Assembly: GCF_015163075.1 (NCBI RefSeq)
Contig: NZ_JADDXU010000030.1
Coordinates: 29,463-93,462, forward strand
Length of the DNA stretch: 64,000 bases
From: Streptomyces justiciae
Lineage (GTDB): Bacteria; Actinomycetota; Actinomycetes; Streptomycetales; Streptomycetaceae
Reading direction: 5' to 3'
In this document: piece after piece, positions 35,201-44,200 of the stretch
Layout: the number at the start of each line of letters is the position of its first letter
How positions within the stretch are numbered: position 1 is the stretch's first letter
Program-made: the position numbers and the translations under genes
Notes under the pieces: generated by a model
Seen by the model: the letters and a program-made list of their open reading frames with translations, nothing else
Database searches by the model: none
What the model was told of the DNA's origin: nothing

Positions 35201-38200
35201 AGTCCCTGGCCGGGATGAAGGCCGCGGATCTGGACCTGGCGGTGCGCGGCGCCATGGGTACGGTCGACTCCCGGGCCATCTACTTCCCCGAACCGAACAC
35301 GTTCGTACGGGTCGACACAGCCGCCTACGACACCCTCGACGACGGAATCCACTTCGGCGCGGTCGACAAGAGCAAGGTGGGCGGCAAGAACCACAACGCC
35401 TTCTCCTTCGAGGCGCAGGAGGGCCAGCACCTGCTGGACAACCTCATCAAGTCCCGGCAGATCACCAATCCGGCATGGCTCGAACACCCCGCCCACATGG
35501 TGAAGTTCGACCCCGAGCTGGCCCTGGTCACCGACGGCGGGCGGATCGCCGACAAGATGTCCGCCGACCCGCAGAAACTGATGTCCGGGCTCACCCAGAG
35601 CCATGCGCATCCGGGGACCTGGAAGAAGCAGATGGAGCACTATCTGACGCTCCATCACCCAGGGGTGGCGGACCAGAAGGGGATGCTGGACATCCTGCAC
35701 AAGCTGGCCTTCCACGAGATCGTCTCGGACGGCTCCAAGCTGACCCGGATGGACGGCGCCACCCTGATCAAGCAGGTGCTCTCCCCGGCCGAGTTCAAGC
35801 TGCTGAAGGGCCACCCGGACCTGGGCAAGTTCGCGGTCCGCACCCGTACCGCCCTGGTCGAACACCTCAACAAACTGAACCAGCACGGCGAGCATGCGGC
35901 CGTCCCGAACGCCCCCACCTCGAAGAAGGTGAAGGCGTCGGCGGCGGACAAGGCGGAGAAGGCCGCGAAGTTCGAGGCGAAGAAGCCCGACGAACGGCTG
36001 CAGAAACTGCTGTTCCAGAACGGGTACGCCACCGGCGACCAGTTCGGCGTCGCCGCCGCCCTGCACAGCGACCCCAAGCTGCAAGTGCTGCTGATCCGCA
36101 ACCCGTTGGACCACCGGGACCGCAGCCAGGACATCCGCGACTTCTACGTCGCCAGCGGCATCGACGCGGACCGCATCAGCGTGCGGGAGGTGAAGGAGGG
36201 AGAGAACGCCAACAAGCTGCGGTTGAACCACTGGCGGGAGATCAACGACTCCGTGCTCAGCAGCGGCGGTACGGCCCCCGGCAGCAGGCAGATGGACGAG
36301 TACGTCGTCTCGGTGAGCGCCGCCACCACCTGGGTCGGCAAACGCTTCGGCCCCGAACTGCGCGATGATCTGCGGGCCGCGTGGCAGCTCGACGACGCCC
36401 ACTTCACCCCCCAGTTGCAGGAGGCGGTCGGCGACTGGCTGAAGAGCCGGGGTGTGCCCGACGTCGCCGGGCGGGACGTCGTCGTGCTGTGGACCCGGTT
36501 CAGCGGCAAGCGCGGCGAGATCCACGTCGAGCACGACACCAGCCACACCGGCGTACGACAGATCCTTGAGGGCCTGCACCACCGCACCGCCGACCGCCCG
36601 CAGAGTCCGCTCGTCATCATCGCCGGAGACGCCTCCGCCCACTCCGGGCGGCCGAGCAAGTTCCCCGGCATCGCGAGCGACTTCCGGGCCATGGGCCTGG
36701 ACGTGCACGACCTCACCGCGTTCTGGAAGAACCCCGAGGGCCTGCACACCTGGGGCGGCGACACCCGCATCGGCCAGATGAGGCTCTTCGAGTACCTGAA
36801 CCGGGCCGGCGACGGCCGGCTCAAGCACCTCGGCTTCCGCAGCGGCAACCTCGAAGCGATGGCACTGTCCGGCCATCAGGTCCGCTATCTGGAGGAGCCG
36901 GGCAGTGCGGGCGGCGAGCGGATGGCCAAGTGGCACGAGATCCCCGGCACCGGCCGGACCGAGGGCAACGGCATGGCCCCCGGTTACGAACGCCTCGTCA
37001 TCGAGCACCCGCCCACCCGCTCCGGCCAGATCACCGTCGAGGTGCGCGAGCTGAAGCACGCCATGAAGGCCGCGTACGACGGCAAGGGGAAGCTTCCCTC
37101 ACACATCCAGGCGGAGCTCAACGACCTCACCCACGCCTACGAGCACCCCGGTTGGGTTCCCGGCGGCGGCGACCGTCCTTACGTCAGGAACCTCAAGCCC
37201 GTCGCCGCCCACCACACCAAGGGCTTCGCCGAGAGCGACGTACACAGGATCGTCGACTACCTCACGGCCCCGCGACCCGGCGAGGCCCTGGACACCAGCC
37301 CCCACGCCCCGACGGCCGGCCGCCCGGAGGTGTCGACGGTGGACCACGCGGCCTCGCCGGAACCGGCCCAGGCGACCGAGGCGGCCGGCAGCAAAACTCC
37401 GGAAGCTCCTCCGGCGCCGCAGGCTCCGCCTCGCATGACCGGCACCGGTCAGATCGGCGGCGCCGACCGGGTGCTGCCGTCCCAGGAAGCCGCCGCCAAC
37501 GTCACCCGGGACCTCGTCGCGCACTTCGACGACGCCCTCACCCCGCCCCAGCGCGACACGCTCCGCGCCGACCTCCAGGCGCAACTCGGCCGGGAGATCT
37601 GGCCGTCGCTGTCGGCGATGACCCGCGGCGAGACCCGCACCCTCACCGTGGACGTGGCCGGGTTCAGCGGCGACATCACGGTGCGGGCCGAGGTGACGAA
37701 GGCGGAGCCGGACGGCGCCTTCAAGAGCCTGGAGTTCGAGGACGGCAGCGAGTCCCTCGTCCGCGACGGTTTCCAGCGCGAGACACGGTCGGTCGTCACC
37801 GCCGGTGTGCTCGTCAAGGGCAAGGCCGCCGCACAGACCGATCTGACGGGACACCTGTCCTCGAACTGGTCCCGCACCGAGTCGCACCGCACGACCTCCA
37901 GTGGACGCCTGTTCAGCCGTACCAAGACCCCCGAACCGGCGCTGAAGCTCGAAGTCGAGGTCCGCCTGGAGTTCGACGTCTCCGGCGTGAGCGGCCCCTC
38001 CGGCAAGCACCTCGCCCGCCCGGGAGCGTCGGCAGGCCGGGTCGAGGTGTCGGCGAAGGTGCCCGTGGCCGTCGCCGAGGCGGACGCCCGCCCGTCGGCC
38101 GGCATGCAGCACTACCTGCCTCCGGCCCGGGTCGAGCAGACCCTCGCGCTGGGCGGCATGGACACCGTCCGCGACCTGTTCCTCGTCGACGCCGACGGCA

Positions 38201-41200
38201 TGCGCGTCTCCGGCAGCCTGCACAAGGCCCTCCTCGGCAGCGGTGCCGACCCGCACTCGCTGGAGGCGTACGGCAAGCGGGTCTTCGGTGACCGCTGGCC
38301 CGCGGTACGGGAACTGGTCCTCGACCGCATCGGCTCCCTGGACTCCCTCCAGTACCGGCTCAAGGGCATGACGGCGGGCGAGGCGCTGGAGATCGACCTC
38401 GGTCCGGACGCGGGCAGCCTGCTGGTCACCGCCGAGGTGACGTCGATGAAGCACCTGCGCAACACCGACAAGACCGAGTTCAACACCGGTTCGGACGTCA
38501 CCCGGGTCTACACCCACACGCGCAGTTCCGAGCACGGCGTACGGGCCACGATGCAGGCACAGAGCGCCGACCTGCACGCCGGGCCGACCACCGTCACCGG
38601 CGTCGGGCACGGCGAGGTCGACCGGGACGGCGCACTGACCGTGCAGGAGTCGGTCCGGACCGGTACTGCGGTCAAGATGAAGGTGCCCGGCGCAGTCTTC
38701 GACGGCGTGACCACCCTGTCCTTCGTGCACCGCGCCGACCCCCTCGGTGCCGGCTCCACTCCGGGCGTCGGCCGCGCTCCGCACCCGCCCGGCGGACAGG
38801 CCCGACTCGGCTTCCAGGTCCTCATGGACGCCGCGGACGCCCGCCCCGTCCCCGAACCCGGCGCCTTCTCCGCCGCCACCCGGCCTCCGGGCCCGCGCCG
38901 GATGACGGCCCCCGCCCTCCAGGAAGGCGACCACGCCTGGCGGCCCGCACCCGGCGTCTGGGACGGACTGCCCTCCCACGCGGTCGTCCTCGACGTCCTC
39001 TCCGGCGAGGAACGCGCCCTGGACGCCGCACAGTCGCCCCGGCTCACCGACCTCGTGGACGGCGCCGGCCGCGAACACTTCGGCGCCGACTGGGCCGACG
39101 TACGCCCGGCCGCGCACGACATGGCCACCCGCGAGCAGCTCGCGGTGACCCTGCCCCAACTCACCCGGGGCACCACCGCCCGCAGCACCCCGCTGCCCAC
39201 GCCCCTGCGCTCCAACGCACAGCTGAGTCTGAGCGGGCGGCTGGAGTCGCTGGAGTATGTGCGGACCCTGGACGCCGCCGAGATCAACCTGCTCAGCGAT
39301 GTCGCGGACGAGACGGGCGGCCGGCTGGGTTCAGCCTTCGGTCATGGCCAGTTGGCCCAGGGCGGCGTCCAGCCGGAGCTCGGCAGCGACTTCACCCTCG
39401 CCGTGCACGCCCCCGGCGGCGGCATCGCCCACCGGTCCCGCACCGCCGACGGGGTGTCCGGCGGGCACAGCAGCGTGGCCGCCGCCAAGTACCCCGAACC
39501 GATGACGGTGTACATCGCCACGGTCGGCGTCGACGCGCACATCGGACGCGTCGGGGAGAGCGCGACCCACGGCGGCCGGACCGACGTGCGGTTCGTCGTC
39601 GCCCTCCCCAAGAGCCACACACAGCGGTACGAGATCACCGCGGAGGGCGTGGGCAGCCAGGTCTTCCACCGCCCGGACACCGTCACACCCGCGCCCCCTG
39701 CGCGCGCTGGGGCCGGTCTCGGCGTGCGGCCCCCGTTCCGGGTGTCCGACTCGGGGCGGATCGGCAACGGCGACGCCGTCCTCGAACTCCCCGGCGACCA
39801 GGTCGTCAAGGAGCTCCGGCGGCAGCTCGCCGAACCGTTCGGGGATCGCTGGGACCAGGTCGAGGGTGAGGTGGCGCAGTTCTTCGACTCGATCGCCCTG
39901 CAGCCCAGGACCGCCGGTCTCACCGCGGGCGACACCTGGGGCGGCAGCTTCCGCGCCGGGCCGGTGACCGCCGACATCCGGATCACCGCGGCCGACGCCC
40001 GGATGACCGAGTACCTGCGCGTCGAGAAGGACTTCGAGTTCGAACAGGGCACGGAGTCCGCCGCCGCAGCGTCCGTCCAGAAGGACTCGCACGTGCGGCG
40101 CACTCTGTGGGAGCGCGCCGGGTTCAAGGCCCCGCACGTCACCGTCACTCTCGGCCATGTGCGCCACAAGGAGTCCGTCGCCGGTCACGGCACCGACGTC
40201 CGCGGCGGCGTCGTCGCCAAGAACAAGACCGTCGAACCGGCGGCCGTGTTCAAGGGCGAGGTGACCTACACGGTCGAGGTGAAGATCTCCCACGCGCTGC
40301 CGGGCCGAGGCGACGAGCGGACGTTCACGGTGACCAACGACGGCGAATTCGCCTTCCCGGTCCGCGACCTGCCCGCCGACCCCACGACCGGCGCGGCCCT
40401 GCGGCCCGAGCAGTTCCGCCGGGTTCCCGACCGCATCACCGACTCGCTGCGGCTGGGCGCCGAGGACGTCGTCCTGGACACCCGTCCGGTACGCGGGGAC
40501 GCGGTCGGTACCCGGCTTGTGGAGGACGTCCTACGGCAACTCGACCCGAACGGGCCGAAGTTGTTCGGCTCCGCCGCCGACTGGAAGACGGCACGTGCCA
40601 AGCTCGCGGAGCGACTCCCCGCCTCCGAGTTCCAGCGCCGGCTGAAGCCGATGATGGCCGGACAGCCCTGGGTCGTCCGGGTGAACGGCCGTGAGCTGGC
40701 CATCCGCGCCAGCGTGAAGGAGATGACCCACACCGCCGACACCAAGGCCACCGAGTTCAACTCGGCCACCGTCGGCGGCACGGGCGGCGGGCGCACGGAG
40801 AGCGGACTGAACGGGCCGCAGATCACCTCCGACGGCACCAACGTGACCGTCGTCGGTACCTCCGATCCGATCGGCGGCTCACCGGCCGAGGTCTTCGGCG
40901 GCGGCACCCTTGCCCACACCACCCAGTCCGAACACCTCGCCGACTCCTCTTCCGGCATCCGTTCCGCTGCCGGGACCAAGACCAAGGTTCCCGGCAGTGT
41001 CTACGACGGTGTGGCGAGGCTGCACATCGAGGTCCGCGACCGGTGGCGGCCCTTCGGCCGCGGGGTCGACACCCACGTCTCGAAGGACGCGCTCGACCAG
41101 CAGACCCGCGTCAAGGGGCTGCGCGCGGACGTCGCCGACCGGCAGCGGGAGTTCGACGAGGCCTCGGCGGCCGGCCGGCCGCAGCACGAGATCGACGCGC

Positions 41201-44200
41201 TGAGGACGCGGCTCGACCAGGCCAAGGCCTCGTTCGACAAGGCGCTCACCACGCAGACCACCCGTATCCGGGACGCCGTCGACACCCGGCGCACCGGCCA
41301 GGGGACGCTCGACTTCGCCCCGATGACCAAGTGGGCCTTCGGGGTGCGGGTCCGCAGCGTCGGCGAGGCGGAGATCGGCTTCCAGGCGCTGCTACCGAGC
41401 GCCGACACCGTCAGGGTCACCGCGCCCGACCGGGCCCGCTTCACGGCTCCCGAACCCGGCGTCGGACGGCCTCAGCCCCCCAAGCGGCCGGGTGCGGCGC
41501 CCGCGCAGGTCGAGGTGCCCCGGCCGCCGGAGTCGTTGCTGACGCACGGCATGTCCGACGGGCAGCTCGTCCGGGACCTGCCCGACGTCCAGTCCCTGCG
41601 GGGGCTGCTCGACAGCGAGGGCGGCAGGGTGTTCGGCAGCGCTTGGTCGGAGGTCACCCGGACCGGGCAGCGGCGCGGCGAGTTGGTGATGGGCGGCTTC
41701 ACCAGGGACCGGTTGATGGCCGCGCTCCCTGAGCTGACCCGTGGCGGCGAGCTGCGCGGTGAGTCGTTCCGGGTGAACGGCCGTGAGGCGTGGGTGTCGG
41801 TCAGGGCGGACCTGCTCGGCCTGACGCACGCGCGCCCCGAACCCAGGGCCGAAGTCGCCCTCGCCACCGAGAAGACCTACGTGTTCGGCCGACGCGACCT
41901 GCACTCACGGCAGTTCTTCCTGCTGGGCCAGGTCGGCGCGGTCGCCGGCACCCTGGAGAGCAAGCTGGGAGCCGCGGTGACCTTCGGCGGCGGCTTCCGG
42001 CGGCGCACCCGCGGCGACCAGTTCACGGGCGGCCGCACCTTCACCAACGCCAAGATCCCGACGCCGCTCCAGCACTACGACGGGCACGTCGAGTTCACCT
42101 TCACCTTCCACCATGGGGGCACCCGCACCGAGGCCTCGGGCGTCGTCGCGGTCGGCGTCTCGGTGCCGTCGGCGCAGATCACCGAACGGGTCGTCGTCGA
42201 CCAAGGGCATGTCTTCACCCGGCCGACGGAACAGACTGCCGCCCGCCCCCTCGACAAGGGCAAACAGCCGGCCGAGTTCACCGTGGACGAGCACGAAGCC
42301 ATCGACGCGGGCGCTGCGCTCAGCGACGCCCGACGGCTGCGGGCCGACGCCGAGCGGGTACTCAGTGAGCTGAACGAGCGGCAGGACACCGGCGTGGGCG
42401 GCGTCGCCGACGGCGATGGCACCCGACGGGCGCTGGCCCAGGCGCAGTTGGAGCGGGCCGAGGCCGCCGAGATCCTGGCGGAGGCCCACTGGTCCGAGGT
42501 GACGGGTGGCAGGCCGCTGCCGTTCGCGGTCAGCCGTGAGGGGGCCGTGCCCGGGCTCGGTGGCGGGGCGCCGCACTGGTCGCGGTCGCCGAGAGGCGGT
42601 GCGCCGTCCGGCTCCAAGGCCCCCGAGGGTTCCGTCGTCTCCGTTGAGCACATCCCGTCCGCCAGCCACGTCGTCTTCGACACCGACGACGGAGAGGCCT
42701 ACGCCCTGGTCCCCTCCGGCCCCGATCTGACGGTCGCGCACTGGGTGAGCGACCCGGCGTCCGCCCACGGCCGGCCCGCCGACACGGCCTCCGGCCAGGA
42801 GACGTACGCGGGCGACATCGTCGTACAGCGGCAGTTGCTGGACCAGGCGCTGACGGCCGCCGAGGGGACACCCCAGCTGAAGAAGGTCCTGGAGCGGCAG
42901 GCGACGTCCTTCGAGGAGGACGTCCGGCTGTTCCGCGTCCTGGAGGAGCGGACGTCGCTGCGGGAGCTGGCGCCCGCTCAGCTCGTCGCGGTCGTGCTCG
43001 CCGAACGGCGGGCCCTGCGCACCCTGTCGGCCGACTGGGACCGGCTGACCGACAACCTGCTGAGCGCCCGCGGCAGTTGGCGCTGGGCCCGGTCCTACCC
43101 GCTCGACGAGGAGAACCTCGGCCCGGTCGTCCAGCGGGTGCACCGGCACCTGCTGACCGACCTCTCGCTCACGGTCAACATCGACCTCGGCGCCCGGGTG
43201 GGCGACGGAACGCTGCTGGACGCGATGACCGGCGACGAGCGCCTGCTGCGCAACGTGTGGGAGGTCGTCCCCGGCTACACGCGGTACTTCGAACGGCGCG
43301 GCGCCGCCGAGGAGGCGATGGGCTACCCCGCGAGCGTCAAGCGGACCACCCACGCGGCCGGGATCTACCCACCCAAGCCCGGCCTGGACGCCTGGGACGA
43401 GTCCTTCGCCCCGACCCCGGCGGACCGCGCCGACCTGCCGAACTACGCGGCCCTCACCTCACAGCATCGGCCGCGCGGCCTGGGCCTGTACGGCAACGCC
43501 GTCTTCCACCTCAAGCGCGAGCTGCTGGAACGGGCCACGTTCACCCCCGGGGACAGCTTCAGCCCAGGACGGCAGGGCGCCCGCAGCATCACCGGCTCCG
43601 GCAACCTGCTGCCGCTGCTGAACCACGGCCCCGACCGGCTGGTCCGGCTCGCCTTCGCCGAGGCGACCGGCTTCCGCTACGACGAGGAGTTCCGGCTGCT
43701 GCGGGACACCGGGCAACTGGAACGCCACCTCGTCGGGTTCTTCGAGGTCCAGCTGCACGGCGGGGTGCGCTGGGAGGACGTGGAGCGGGTCGTGCTCGTC
43801 CGTGAGGGCGGCACTCCGGCGCACCAACAGCAGGCACGGCTGGAGCAGTTCGCCCAGGAGGCGGGGCACGGGTTCACCGTCGAGATACTCGAACCCGGAG
43901 CGGTCAGGCCGACGGCTCTCGCACCGGACACACCCGCTGGGAATGGCACACTTGTGTCAGCACACACGAATGCGCCGGGCGATATGTTCGCAGCGCACAC
44001 CTCGGTGGTCGATCCGACACCTGCCCGGGATAAGGTCGCCACCGAAACACATGCCACTGTCGAGGAGGAGGCCGTGCCGGTCAGGGCACCCGAGACGGCC
44101 GTACCGGCACACCCGGACCCGGCGGAGGCCTTCGAGGCGGTTCGGCAGCAGTTCCCGGACGCACTGGTGCACACCGGGCGCTGGACGATGTGGGGCCACG

